64,000 nt of DNA, from the NCBI GenBank assembly GCA_963732585.1, contig CAVSZY010000003.1:248001-312000 (forward strand), given 5' to 3'. Positions 25,673 to 34,507 of this stretch are shown here, piece by piece (position 1 is the stretch's first letter; each line of letters begins with the position of its first letter). The position numbers were made by a program, and so were the translations under genes. The notes beneath the pieces are model-generated. The model ran no database searches. It saw nothing but the letters and a program-made list of their open reading frames with translations, and was not told the origin of the DNA. Origin of the DNA: WLMZ01 sp963732585 (GTDB taxonomy: Bacteria > Actinomycetota > Acidimicrobiia > Acidimicrobiales > Ilumatobacteraceae).

Positions 25673-27121
25673 CTACCGGCCGTCGCCGACGCGTGAGGCT
25701 TCCAACAGCTCATAGAGCCGTTCGACCGCTGCGTCCCATTCGGCCTCGGTCGGGGCGTCGTCGTGCAGGGCCGCGGCCTCGGTCACCGCCGGACGAATCT
25801 GCGCGGTCCAGGTTTCGAGCTGCTCAGCGATGCGCTCCTCGGAGAACGGCCCGGCAAGCAAGGCAGCACGAATGCGGTCGTAGTCTTCGTCGAGGGTGCC
25901 GAGCGCGGCGATGATCGGATCGCAGCCGGCAGATCGTTGCGGCAGGCTGACGCTGCCGTAGGGGAACGCCTGGCAGTCGTTGCTGACGTCGCCGAAGGCG
26001 TCGGCGACGGTGATGAAACTGGCCACCCCGCCGCCCGGGAGCAGTGCATCGAAGGCATTGTCGAGATCCCAGGGAATCAACGTCAGCTTCTGATTGGTCG
26101 GATCCTCATACCAATAGAAGTTGTGCGGTTTACACGGGCCGGCCATGCAGTACCAGTGCAACGGGCCGTCATCGTGAGCGATCGCCCGGTCGACGACAAA
26201 GGTGGTCAACAACGTCTCCACGTCCGTCCAGCGCTCGACGACTTCGACGCGACTCTGTGGGGAGGCATCGGCCAACTCGGCGGCGAAGGCGCGCACGATG
26301 TCGGCGTTCGGCCCGTCTTTCTCGTTGGTCTCCAACCCGGCGACGAACGTCTCCGCGGATTGCGGCCGCCCCTGATCATCGAAGGGCCACACCTCCTTGT
26401 AGATGTTGCCGGTGCCGTCGTCGAAGTTGGCCCGCGCCCAGCGGCCGTCGATTTCCTCGGTCAGGGCGAAGACGCCGAGATACTCGCCGTTGATCACCAC
26501 TCGGGCGTGCGTCGAGCGCGGCGCGGGCACGCCCATCTCACGAAAGAGCCAATACCCGAGTCGTTCGTGCAGCAACGAGGCATCAAGGTTGAGCGCATGG
26601 AGTTGCACGCGACGCACGCCGTAGAACTCGGCGTTCGGGTCGTCCCAGTTGATCTTCAGTTTCAGCGACAACTTGGTGCAGGTCTTTTCGCCGGAGGCGA
26701 TGAACGGGTTCGGTCCCGAGGTGCAACCGATGAACGCTCCCACGGAGCCCTTGTAGCGGACCCCGATCGGCTCGATCGTTTCCCCGTCGAAGGTCAAACT
26801 GCCTTCGACGTATTTCTCGGCGGCCGGGTCGCTCTCGATCTCGTCCAGCGCGCCGTCGCTGAGATTGATCTCGAAGGTGTGCATCTGCTCTTGATCGAAC
26901 AGGTACTGATCATCGCCGGAGAGGTACCTGGGCTCGCTCGGGGCCGTGGGTGGGGGAGCGGAGGTGGTTGTCGCCGCAGTTGACGCAACGGTGCTCGACG
27001 ATGGCACCGACGATGCAGCGGGGGTGGTCGCCACAGTGGATACATCGCTGTCGTTGGCGCAGGCCGCCACAGCCAAGGCGGTCAACACCGCCATCAACTT
27101 TCGTGCCACATTTCCCCCCAT
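25673..27121 (-). CDS. CotH-kinase-family lipoprotein
   Basis: A 482-aa secreted protein. 'MAVLTALAVAACAND' is a lipoprotein signal with lipobox AAC; a Thr/Ser/Ala-rich linker follows (about 25-65). The rest matches the CotH family (secreted atypical kinases related to spore coat protein H): 'TFEINLSDGALDEIESDPAA', 'PIGVRYKGSVGAF', 'KTCTKLSLKLKINWDD', 'RRVQLHALNLDASLLHERLG' (nucleotide-binding region), 'VVINGEYLGVFALTEEIDGR', 'HNFYWYEDPTNQKLTLIPWD' followed by 'LDNAF', where the last DxD-like acids are metal ligands. CotH kinases phosphorylate secreted proteins in spore-formers and other bacteria; the substrate here is unknown. Start ATG 27121; GTG 27109 is an alternative. Confidence 0.82.
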   Translation of the reverse strand: MGGNVARKLMAVLTALAVAACANDSDVSTVATTPAASSVPSSSTVASTAATTTSAPPPTAPSEPRYLSGDDQYLFDQEQMHTFEINLSDGALDEIESDPAAEKYVEGSLTFDGETIEPIGVRYKGSVGAFIGCTSGPNPFIASGEKTCTKLSLKLKINWDDPNAEFYGVRRVQLHALNLDASLLHERLGYWLFREMGVPAPRSTHARVVINGEYLGVFALTEEIDGRWARANFDDGTGNIYKEVWPFDDQGRPQSAETFVAGLETNEKDGPNADIVRAFAAELADASPQSRVEVVERWTDVETLLTTFVVDRAIAHDDGPLHWYCMAGPCKPHNFYWYEDPTNQKLTLIPWDLDNAFDALLPGGGVASFITVADAFGDVSNDCQAFPYGSVSLPQRSAGCDPIIAALGTLDEDYDRIRAALLAGPFSEERIAEQLETWTAQIRPAVTEAAALHDDAPTEAEWDAAVERLYELLEASRVGDGR

Positions 27122-27191
27122 GACGCCCGCAGTGGACGTGAGTACTGTAACGGCAACGGCCCATCCCGGTCGTCTGGTTGAGGAGGACGAG

Positions 27192-27464
27192 ATGCCTCAG
27201 AACTATCACCTCGGGCAACGGGAACTGCAGGATCGATTCGACACCCGCCGTCTCGCCGACCTCGCCAAGGCGGTGTTTGCCAATTGTCGCCGCTACGTCC
27301 ATCACTTCGAATTGGTCGAACGGTCGCCATTCGTGCCGGTCGCCGACGTAGAGCCGCCAGTTCCGCATTGGAAGCGCGACCTATGGTTCGACGGCACGTT
27401 GGCGCACGATGACCCAGCGCTCGACCCGTCGCAGCCGAGCGCGCAGGCCCTACCGCAGTTCTGA
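27192..27464 (+). CDS. Short pyridoxamine-5'-phosphate-oxidase-like protein missing its core
   Basis: A 90-aa protein from ATG 27192, with GAGGAGGA just upstream. The N-terminal 'NYHLGQRELQDRFDTRRLAD' and C-terminal 'FANCRRYVHHFELVERSPFV', then 'PVPHWKRDLW', resemble the first and last parts of a PNPOx-like flavin-binding split-barrel protein. The central barrel of roughly 120 residues that holds FMN is absent, and the two parts are joined directly ('LADLAKAVFANC'). It looks like the product of an in-frame internal deletion and is unlikely to bind flavin, although the ribosome site and frame are kept. The call depends on remembered family resemblance and is only moderately secure. Confidence 0.55.
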   Translation: MPQNYHLGQRELQDRFDTRRLADLAKAVFANCRRYVHHFELVERSPFVPVADVEPPVPHWKRDLWFDGTLAHDDPALDPSQPSAQALPQF

Positions 27465-27496
27465 CAGCCGGCTCGCCACAATCGCACCAACAACGT

Positions 27497-27540
27497 TAAT
27501 CATGCTAATCGAGACGCGAATTAGGTAGATTAGCTGATTA
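27497..27540. promoter_or_regulatory. Palindromic operator-like repeat before fic
   Basis: TAATCATGCTAATC (27497-27510) and GATTAGCTGATTA (27528-27540) are inverted copies with one base missing, separated by 17 bases. The right arm touches the ATG of the Fic gene. Such a long A/T-rich palindrome over the start is likely to bind a dimeric regulator, possibly the Fic protein itself, whose C-terminus is a winged helix. Confidence 0.6.
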
Positions 27541-28583
27541 TGAGGAGCTTTCAATGGGCGAGCACCCTGGATCCGGTGCCGGGAGACGTCGTCAAGCTTT
27601 TGGCGCGCATCGACCGGGCTGCCGGAGCGGAAGGCCACCATCGGGATCAGTTGCCGCAGCTCATGACCGGACTTGCCCAGAGCGCTCGCATCGAATCGAT
27701 CACCGCATCGAGCGCAATCGAAGGCATCTTCGTCGAATCCGTTCGGCTGCCCGGGTTGGCAAGCGGCTCGACGACCCGCTTTCGGAATCGCTCAGAGGCT
27801 GAATTCGCCGGATACCGGGCAGCGCTCGACTATCTCTACGCCAGCGACGGCGAACCGTTGTCGCCTGGCCTCATCGTGCATCTACATCGCTTGCTGCTGT
27901 CGCTTGTCGATGGTGCTGGCGGTCGCCTGAAGCTGCACGACAACGTGGTAGTCGAAGTCGGCGACGATGGGAAACGTCGCATCCGATTCACGCCAGTCAG
28001 CGCTTTGGAGACGCCGCAGTACCTGGCCGAACTCGTCGAACGCACCAACCTCGCGCTTGTCGAGTCACAGGTGCATCCCTTGATCGTCGTCGCCGCGTTC
28101 ACACTCGATCTGTCCTGCATCCATCCCTTCGCCGATGGCAACGGCCGCGTCGCCCGGCTGGCGACGGCACATGTTCTTGGCCACGTCGGATATTCCGTCG
28201 GTCGCTACATCAGCATTGAACAGCTCATCTTGGAACGCAAGGACGCCTATGACGCGGCGCTTGGTTCATCGACGGATCATTGGTTCGCCGACGGACGGCA
28301 CACGTTGTGGCCATGGGCGAGATTTCTATTCGAACGCTTGGGCGCGGCCTACGACCGATTCGAAGCACGTGTTGCTGCCGAGTCCAGCCCCGGGAACAAG
28401 CAGGCCCGAGTCAGGGACTACGTGCTGTTCCAGGGCCCCGATCAGTTCCGCATCAGCGACATGCGCAGCGCGCTTGTCGGCATCAGCGACCAAACGATCC
28501 GCCTCGTCCTGGCCGAACTCAAGGCAGCCGGTCTCGTTATCAACGATGGCACTGGCCGTGCTGCAACCTGGACGCGCTCCTAG
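27540..28583 (+). CDS. Fic-family protein (predicted AMP/NMP-transferase) with winged-helix tail
   Basis: A 347-aa class II-type Fic protein. Residues 57-62 read SSAIEG, the inhibitory (S/T)xxxE(G/N) helix that blocks ATP binding, and residues 195-203 read HPFADGNGR, the complete catalytic Fic motif. Before it, 'LTLDLSC'-type helices and 'FRNRSEAEFAGYRAALDYLY' match Fic/DOC N-terminal regions. The C-terminal 60 residues ('ARVRDYVLFQGPDQFRISDM', 'SALVGISDQTIRLVLAELKA') form a winged helix, common in Fic regulators. It would transfer a nucleotide to a hydroxyl on a target protein, which is unknown. No ribosome site precedes ATG 27540, so translation may be leaderless. Its stop overlaps the convergent dapD stop. 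Confidence 0.88.
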   Translation: MRSFQWASTLDPVPGDVVKLLARIDRAAGAEGHHRDQLPQLMTGLAQSARIESITASSAIEGIFVESVRLPGLASGSTTRFRNRSEAEFAGYRAALDYLYASDGEPLSPGLIVHLHRLLLSLVDGAGGRLKLHDNVVVEVGDDGKRRIRFTPVSALETPQYLAELVERTNLALVESQVHPLIVVAAFTLDLSCIHPFADGNGRVARLATAHVLGHVGYSVGRYISIEQLILERKDAYDAALGSSTDHWFADGRHTLWPWARFLFERLGAAYDRFEARVAAESSPGNKQARVRDYVLFQGPDQFRISDMRSALVGISDQTIRLVLAELKAAGLVINDGTGRAATWTRS

Positions 28584-29500
28584 TTCTTGTGCAGGACAGA
28601 GTTCAGGCCTTGCCACTTGACGTTGTTACGGGTCACGGCTTCGACGGCTCCTGTTTGACTGTTGCGTCGATAGAGCAGGCCGCTAGCGCCGCTGAGGGCT
28701 CGGGCCTTGACCACCTCGCCGTCAGGGAGTTTCACCAAGGTGCCGGCGGTGACGTACAGGCCGGCTTCGACCACGCAGTCGTCGCCGAGGCTGATGCCGA
28801 TACCGGCCTGGGCGCCGAGCAGGCAGCGCTCACCGATCGAGACCACTTCCTTGCCGCCGCCGGAGAGCGTGCCCATGATGCTCGCCCCACCACCGATGTC
28901 GCTGCCGTCGCCGACGACAACGCCAGCGGAGATGCGGCCCTCGACCATCGACACGCCGAGCGTGCCCGCGTTGAAGTTGCAGTAGCCCTCATGCATCACG
29001 GTGGTGCCTTCGGCCAGGTAGGCACCGAGGCGCACCCGGCTGGCATCCGCGATGCGCACACCGCTGGGTACGACGTAGTCGGTCATCCTGGGGAACTTGT
29101 CGACGCCGTTGACGACGAGCAGGTGGCCGACGACGCGGGCGCGCAGGCGGACATCTTCCAAGCTGGCGATAGCGACCGGGCCGAGGCTGGTCCAGGCGAC
29201 GTTGGTCAACAACCCGAACACCCCGTCGAGGTTGAGCGAACGCGGCTTCATCAAGCGCGACGACAACAGGTGCAGGCGCAGATAGACGTCGGAGGCGCTG
29301 GTTGCGGCCTCGTCCGTGTCGATCTGCAACGTGACCCCATGGGTGTCGACGGCGCGGACCGTGTCGTGGCGATACAAACTCGACAACGTGTCGTCGCCAA
29401 CCGGCGGGGCCTCACCGAGGCCGTAGTAGCGAAACCAGGTGTCGAGCACCGAACCGTCGGCAGCAATCGTCGCGACGCCGCGACCCCAAGCGAGAGCCAT
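28580..29500 (-). CDS. dapD: 2,3,4,5-tetrahydropyridine-2,6-dicarboxylate N-succinyltransferase
   Basis: A 306-aa actinobacterial-type DapD, an acyltransferase of the lysine/diaminopimelate pathway that uses succinyl-CoA. The N-terminal domain is followed by a left-handed beta-helix of hexapeptide repeats: 'VVPSGVRIADASRVRLGAYL', 'AEGTTVMHEGYCNFNAGTLG', 'SMVEGRISAGVVVGDGSDIG' and 'GGASIMGTLSGGGKEVVSIG'. 'HEGYCNFNAGT' marks the active-site region. Length and order match the family. Diaminopimelate feeds both lysine and peptidoglycan synthesis. It is convergent with fic (4-base overlap of stops). Confidence 0.92.
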   Translation of the reverse strand: MALAWGRGVATIAADGSVLDTWFRYYGLGEAPPVGDDTLSSLYRHDTVRAVDTHGVTLQIDTDEAATSASDVYLRLHLLSSRLMKPRSLNLDGVFGLLTNVAWTSLGPVAIASLEDVRLRARVVGHLLVVNGVDKFPRMTDYVVPSGVRIADASRVRLGAYLAEGTTVMHEGYCNFNAGTLGVSMVEGRISAGVVVGDGSDIGGGASIMGTLSGGGKEVVSIGERCLLGAQAGIGISLGDDCVVEAGLYVTAGTLVKLPDGEVVKARALSGASGLLYRRNSQTGAVEAVTRNNVKWQGLNSVLHKN

Positions 29501-29643
29501 GACCGATCAGCCCCGATTCCTGCTGGAGAAACGGACGAACTGGTTGTACGAAACTGCTGAGAACACAGCGACGAGAATACACCACGACCTGCGAGTCGCT
29601 CCCACCTCGGGCCCGCGGTTCGCCGCCTGGATTCGTCGGGTAG

Positions 29644-30291
29644 CTACTCGACGACCAGCGCTTTCCATTCCTTGGCCGTTTCGCCATCAGGGCCTTCACG
29701 CACCAATCGCTCCATCAATTCGGCCTCCGAGAGGCCCTTGTTGGCTGCAAAGTCGAGGAGTAGCTGAGCTTGCTCAAGCTCGCCGACAACCGACCGAGAC
29801 GGTTGACCCTCCAGCCAGCCCTCTTTCAAGATTCGTCGGCCGTTGAGACCGTCGCCGTTGAATGGCTGCCCACCGATTGTCAACGCCACGATTTTGGTTC
29901 CGGGAGCGAGCGGCTTGCCGCCGATCTGCGGACATTTTTGGGCAACCAATTCGCTGAGATTGGCGTTCGAATCCTGCACGGAGAAAACCCATAGCGCGCC
30001 CGACTGACCGTGACCGAGGTCAACCGTGGTCTGCACGGCCAGTGAGGCGACGGTGACCGTTTCGACCCGATCGGAGACGCTGGCAAGGAATAGCGGGGTT
30101 CGGCGCGCCAGGGCGAGAATCAGATCGTCAGCTGGAATCGGCTTTGCATCCTCTGGGCAACCTGCTGGTAAAACCTCCGTAGTCGCGAGGTTGCCGCTCG
30201 CCGTTTCCGCGCCGGGTGCGCTCGAACTCAAGATCTCCGGTGCACGGCATGCCGAGATGAACAAGACCAGCACAAGAAGTTGCCGCTTCAT
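29644..30291 (-). CDS. Lipoprotein, function unknown
   Basis: A 215-aa protein beginning MKRQLLVLVLFISACRAPEI, a lipoprotein signal with lipobox ISAC. The mature part has strands 'TVTVASLAVQTTVDLGHGQS' and 'GALWVFSVQDSNANLSELVA', then 'KIVALTIGGQPFNGDG', and a helical C-terminal end ('ELEQAQLLLDFAANKGLSEA') that resembles a short EF-hand-free helical pair. Two cysteines ('PAGCPED', 'AQKCPQIG') could pair. No family recognised. It stands alone between dapD and the methyltransferase gene, with about 140 bases upstream of dapD's start free of genes. Confidence 0.6.
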   Translation of the reverse strand: MKRQLLVLVLFISACRAPEILSSSAPGAETASGNLATTEVLPAGCPEDAKPIPADDLILALARRTPLFLASVSDRVETVTVASLAVQTTVDLGHGQSGALWVFSVQDSNANLSELVAQKCPQIGGKPLAPGTKIVALTIGGQPFNGDGLNGRRILKEGWLEGQPSRSVVGELEQAQLLLDFAANKGLSEAELMERLVREGPDGETAKEWKALVVE

Positions 30292-30413
30292 GACGTTCGC
30301 ACCTCCCGCACGTTGTCGAACGTCAGTCTGACCTCGGGCTGTGACGACGACAAGTCACCCTGAACCGATCAGCGGTCCTCCGTCCGGATTTGTCTGGCGG
30401 CTAGCGTTGCCCG

Positions 30414-31510
30414 ATGTGCTTGCCGAAGATAAATAGTCGATTCAGATGGAACCGACAACGCCCGGGAGTCGTTGTTACCCTCGCCCCGCAGGTCACCTGG
30501 TGCGTTGGCGAAGCGGACGTGTCCGACAACTCGTTGACCTTTGACTACTGGGCGGTAGCACCGCACGATGCAAAGTTGGAACCGGTCGTCCGAGTCGGTG
30601 AAAGGCTGTTGTCGTGTTCGGTCGTCGCCCGCCACCGACCCGACGTTGAAGCGCTTTTTACCGGAGAAGATGTAGCCGTCAGCGGCGTCGTGGCGACGGT
30701 CAGTGACTTCCGGCTGGGGGGGTGTCCGACGCAGTTCAGTTCGACCTGCGTGTGAACGGACAGATCGACCAGGACCGATCGTGGTGGTTCCCCACCAAGC
30801 CTGGTGTGTTGCCACCGGCGAGTAACCGCATCCGCGTCCACGGCGGCGATATCGCCTCGTCATTCATGCTCGAGGGATATTCGGCGTTCGTAAAAATTGA
30901 GCGCGCCGTCCAAGCCTCAACGGACTGTGACTACGGCTCGTTCTCGTCAATCCTTGATTGGGGCGTGGGCTGCGGGCGGGTCTCGCGCTACTTCGCCGAC
31001 CGCGTCGCCCAGGGAGTTGTCCACGGCATCGACATCGACGCGGCGAATATCGACTACTGCCAGTCGGCTTACCCGTTCCTGAGGGCGACGCTGATCTCGA
31101 CGACACCACCAACGCCTTTGGCAGCCAAGTCGTTCGATCTGATTATTGGGGTGTCGATCTTCACCCACTTGCGTGAGGTTGACATTCGTGCGTGGGCAAC
31201 CGAACTCGCCCGACTGGCTGCACCGAATGGAATCGTGGCCGTGACCACTCACGGCACGGAAACGCTGCGCCGCGCAGGACTCTTAGCACGTGACCGCAGG
31301 ATCTTCGACGAGACCGGATTCGTCGACGTCGGCGACAACCCCAACATCGACGGTGCCGTGGCCGAGGATGCGACGTACTACCGCAACGTGTTCACCAGGC
31401 GGGCCTGGTTCGTTGAGGTCGTCTCACCGTGGTTCGACGTGCTCGCCGTGCGCGAGGGATATATCGGCGGGCACCAGGACTTGTTCATTCTGCGGCGCCG
31501 CAGATCATGA
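30414..31510 (+). CDS. Class I SAM-dependent methyltransferase with an N-terminal accessory domain, one frameshift
   Basis: The C-terminal part is a class I methyltransferase: 'SILDWGVGCGRVSRYFADRV' (SAM motif I, DxGxGxGR), 'VVHGIDIDAANIDYCQSAY' (motif II acid), 'FDLIIGVSIFTHLREVDIRA' (motif IV) and 'APNGIVAVTTHGTE'. Ahead of it, the frame from 30414 encodes about 100 aa of beta-type sequence ('VGEADVSDNSLTFDYWAVAP', 'DAKLEPVVRVGERLLSCSVV'). The two are in different frames. A run of seven Gs at 30716-30722 lies at the join, and eight Gs would fuse them smoothly ('VSDFRLGGVSDAVQFDLRVN'). I therefore treat this as one gene of about 365 aa. The substrate is unknown. It converges with lysS, whose stop overlaps. 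Confidence 0.68.
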
Positions 31511-33049
31511 AAAGACCTCGGGTCGCAACGTCGGAAACAAGATCACTTCTTTGATCGAGTGCACGCCGCTGAGCAGCATGATCACCCGGTCCATGCCGAC
31601 GCCGAGGCCACCGGTTGGCGGCAATCCGTATTCCAGAGCGCGTAGGTAGTCCTCGTCGATCGTTCCTGCTTCGTCGTCGCCGGCGTCCTTGGCTGCTTGC
31701 TCATCCTCGAAGCGCAGCCGCTGTTCGACAGGATCGTTGAGCTCGGAATAGCCGTTGGCTAGTTCCCGGCGTCCAACGAACAGCTCGAAACGCTCGGTGA
31801 GGTAAGGATCATTGCGATCGACCCGAGCCAGAGGGCTGATCTCCACCGGATGCCCCGTGACAAACGTCGGGTGCACCAGCTTGTGCTCGGCGGTGGCCTC
31901 GAACAGCTCCTCGATGATCTTGCCCGCGCCCCAACGTGGCGCCACCGAAACACCGTGTTCGCCGGCCAGGGCGCGCAACTGCTCGACCGGTTGCGAGGGA
32001 TGGACCTCGACCCCGGTGGCCTCGGCGACGAGATCGATCATGCGCGCCTGGCGCCATGGGACGGCGAGATCGACTTGCTCGCCTTCGATCGTCACCACGG
32101 TGGTGCCGATGGCATCACGGGCGGCGTTGACGATCAGTTCCTCGGTCAGGGCAATGATGTCGCTGCAATCGGCGAAGGCCTGGTAGCTCTCCATCATCGT
32201 GAACTCGGGGTTATGACGGGTGCTGATGCCCTCGTTGCGAAACACCCGTCCGATCTCGAAGACTCGCTCCATGCCACCGACGATCAGCCGCTTGAGGTGC
32301 AACTCGAGAGCGATACGCAGGTACAAATCCATCGCCAAGGTGTTGTGATGGGTGATGAACGGCCGGGCGTGTGCGCCACCAGCTTCGAGGTGCAGCATCG
32401 GCGTTTCCACCTCGATGTAGCCCTTGTCGCCAAGCGTGCGCCGGAAACTGGAGATCACCGCATGGCGCACACGGAAGGCCCGGCGAGCATCTTCGTTGAC
32501 GATCAGGTCGGCATAACGCTGGCGGAAGCGGGTGTCCGGGTCGGTGAGGCCCTTCCACTTGTCGGGCAATGGTCGCACCGCCTTGGAGAGCAATTGCAGC
32601 TCGGCGACCTTGACGCTCAACTCACCCTTGCGGGTGACCATGATGTTGCCGCTGACGCCCACCCAGTCGCCGAGATCGAGATCGCCGATCGCCGCGAACT
32701 GCTCGTCGCCGACCACGGCCTTGGAAATGAACAGCTGGATCTCATCGCTGCGGTCGCGCAGCGTGGCGAAGATCAACTTGCCTTGCTCACGCTTGAGCAT
32801 CATGCGTCCGGCGACGGCGACGTGCACCTCGGTTTCGCTGCCGGCCTCCAGCGAACCGTGCGCGGCACGTACCTCGCCAAGGGTGTGCGAACGGTCGAAG
32901 CGGTAGGGGTAGGGCTCGTCACCAGCGTTGCGCATCGCACCCAATTTGGCCAGCCGCTTGGCCTTCTCTGCTGCCAATCCACTGCCGCTGAGCAGGTCTG
33001 ATTCCTGTTCGAGATCGGGGTCCAGGGGGGTGTCGATGGCGTCGTTCAC
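31505..33049 (-). CDS. lysS: Lysyl-tRNA synthetase, class II
   Basis: An intact 514-aa class II enzyme charging tRNA-Lys. An N-terminal OB-fold anticodon-binding domain ('VAVAGRMMLKREQGKLIFAT', 'GDWVGVSGNIMVTRKGELSV') precedes the catalytic core. Motif 1 region 'RRTLGDKGYIEVETPMLHLE', motif 2 'RVFEIGRVFRNEGISTRHNP' with 'EFTMMESYQAF', and motif 3 'GLPPTGGLGVGMDRVIMLLS' are all present. A short acidic extension of about 30 residues precedes the OB fold. It is transcribed away from the M15 peptidase gene, with about 50 bases between their starts that must hold both promoters. Confidence 0.95.
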   Translation of the reverse strand: MNDAIDTPLDPDLEQESDLLSGSGLAAEKAKRLAKLGAMRNAGDEPYPYRFDRSHTLGEVRAAHGSLEAGSETEVHVAVAGRMMLKREQGKLIFATLRDRSDEIQLFISKAVVGDEQFAAIGDLDLGDWVGVSGNIMVTRKGELSVKVAELQLLSKAVRPLPDKWKGLTDPDTRFRQRYADLIVNEDARRAFRVRHAVISSFRRTLGDKGYIEVETPMLHLEAGGAHARPFITHHNTLAMDLYLRIALELHLKRLIVGGMERVFEIGRVFRNEGISTRHNPEFTMMESYQAFADCSDIIALTEELIVNAARDAIGTTVVTIEGEQVDLAVPWRQARMIDLVAEATGVEVHPSQPVEQLRALAGEHGVSVAPRWGAGKIIEELFEATAEHKLVHPTFVTGHPVEISPLARVDRNDPYLTERFELFVGRRELANGYSELNDPVEQRLRFEDEQAAKDAGDDEAGTIDEDYLRALEYGLPPTGGLGVGMDRVIMLLSGVHSIKEVILFPTLRPEVFS

Positions 33050-33102
33050 AGACTGTCAACCGTATCTGGTCGGACGTCTTGAACCGAAGGTATTCTTGTT
33101 GC

Positions 33103-34443
33103 GTGCTCGAACGACTTCCCAAAGTGATGGTGGGCGCCATTGCTGCGGTGTTAGCGACCTCGGTTGCCCACGCTGCAGCACCAACCTCGATCGAGACCAC
33201 GGCCAACGTGGTCAGCCAGGCGGTAGCGGTTGCGACCACCGTCGAATCGGTCTCGGTGACCCAAACCAGCGCGCTGTCGAATGACGTGATCGGCCGCGCC
33301 GCCGCCGCGGCCGACGCTGCGGGTGGGGCGTGGGGGATTGGCCGCACCGCGAGCACCCCGATGCGCGCCGTGCGCCGCAACGGTTCGCCAGTGCAGGTCG
33401 CACCGGCGGGATACTCCTATCCGATGGGCACCACCGTGCTGCCGTTGTCGGCGATCGGGGCGATCACCAGCCGTGCTGTCGCCGCCCCCCTGGCCCGTAA
33501 CCAGGTGGTGATGGGTGCTTTGAGCGCCAGCCTGCGCGGCGCAGTCGCTGGCGACACCATCGAACTCGTCGCCGCCAACGGCGCAGTGCACAGTTTCGTG
33601 ATCGGCATGGTCGCCGCCGACGCCGTGATCGGTGGCACCGAGTTGCTGATCACCATCGAACAGGCTGATCAACTCGGCATCACCACCGACAGCCGCGTGC
33701 TGATGTGGGGCTTTCGTTCACGGGCGGAGATCAACACCCAACTCGCCCGCTTTGGGTTGAGCACGCAGAGCACCGTACGCATCAACCGTAGCTGGAGCCC
33801 AGCCAACCCCGACAGCACGATCGGCCTGGCGCGCACCAAGTCACTGCTCGGTGAGTTCGCCTATCGGGTGAATAGCGACGGATCGGTGAGCGTCACGTCG
33901 GATTGGGAATCCCGCTTCCTGCCCGCTGCTCGGGAAACCTACGCCTCGATCCCGATTCGGGCGCGCTGCAATGTCAACGTGCGCAACGACCTGCAAGCCG
34001 CTCTGACCGAGGTCGCTGCCGCCGGGCTGGCCGGGGCGATCGATGTGGCCAACTCCAACACCTACGGCGGATGTTTCTACGCCCGCTTCAACCGGGTGAC
34101 GGGCAACCTCGGGTTTCTCTCGCGGCACTCGTGGGCGATGGCTTTCGATACCAATACGGTGACCAACGCCCAGGGCGCCGTTCCGCAGATGAATTGCACC
34201 GTGGTGCGGATCTTCCGCAAGCACAACTTCGCCTGGGGCGGCAACTTCACGACGCCCGACGGCATGCATTTCGAGTGGGTTGGCGAACGCCGCGACCAGT
34301 TTCTCTATCCGTCGAAGTACTGCCCCAACCCGGGATCGCCAACGACGTTGGAGAGCGCCCCCACCGGCCGCGATGCTTCCGGGCCGACGCAGGCGGCGAC
34401 CATCTTCGCCCTCGACGGCTGGGATCTGAGCGACGACGAGTAG
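33103..34443 (+). CDS. Secreted M15-type (VanY-like) D-Ala-D-Ala carboxypeptidase
   Basis: From GTG 33103 the protein opens with a signal peptide (LPKVMVGAIAAVLATSVAHA) and is about 446 aa. The middle, about 100-250, includes 'SFVIGMVAADAVIGGTELLI' and reads like a beta-type domain. The catalytic part is at the C-terminus: H342 and D349 in 'SRHSWAMAFD' and H389 in 'GMHFEWVGER', the SxHxxxxAxD and HFEW zinc ligands of M15 peptidases. It should trim peptidoglycan peptides outside the membrane. An in-frame start at 33079 would push the signal peptide inward and is rejected. Two Cys ('ARCNVNV', 'YGGCFYARF') may form a disulfide. Confidence 0.78.
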   Translation: MLERLPKVMVGAIAAVLATSVAHAAAPTSIETTANVVSQAVAVATTVESVSVTQTSALSNDVIGRAAAAADAAGGAWGIGRTASTPMRAVRRNGSPVQVAPAGYSYPMGTTVLPLSAIGAITSRAVAAPLARNQVVMGALSASLRGAVAGDTIELVAANGAVHSFVIGMVAADAVIGGTELLITIEQADQLGITTDSRVLMWGFRSRAEINTQLARFGLSTQSTVRINRSWSPANPDSTIGLARTKSLLGEFAYRVNSDGSVSVTSDWESRFLPAARETYASIPIRARCNVNVRNDLQAALTEVAAAGLAGAIDVANSNTYGGCFYARFNRVTGNLGFLSRHSWAMAFDTNTVTNAQGAVPQMNCTVVRIFRKHNFAWGGNFTTPDGMHFEWVGERRDQFLYPSKYCPNPGSPTTLESAPTGRDASGPTQAATIFALDGWDLSDDE

Positions 34444-34507
34444 CCGTTGGCCAAGCAATCATCTTCTCGGGTGATTCAAATGCGACGTAACACGGCACAA
34501 TCAGCGG

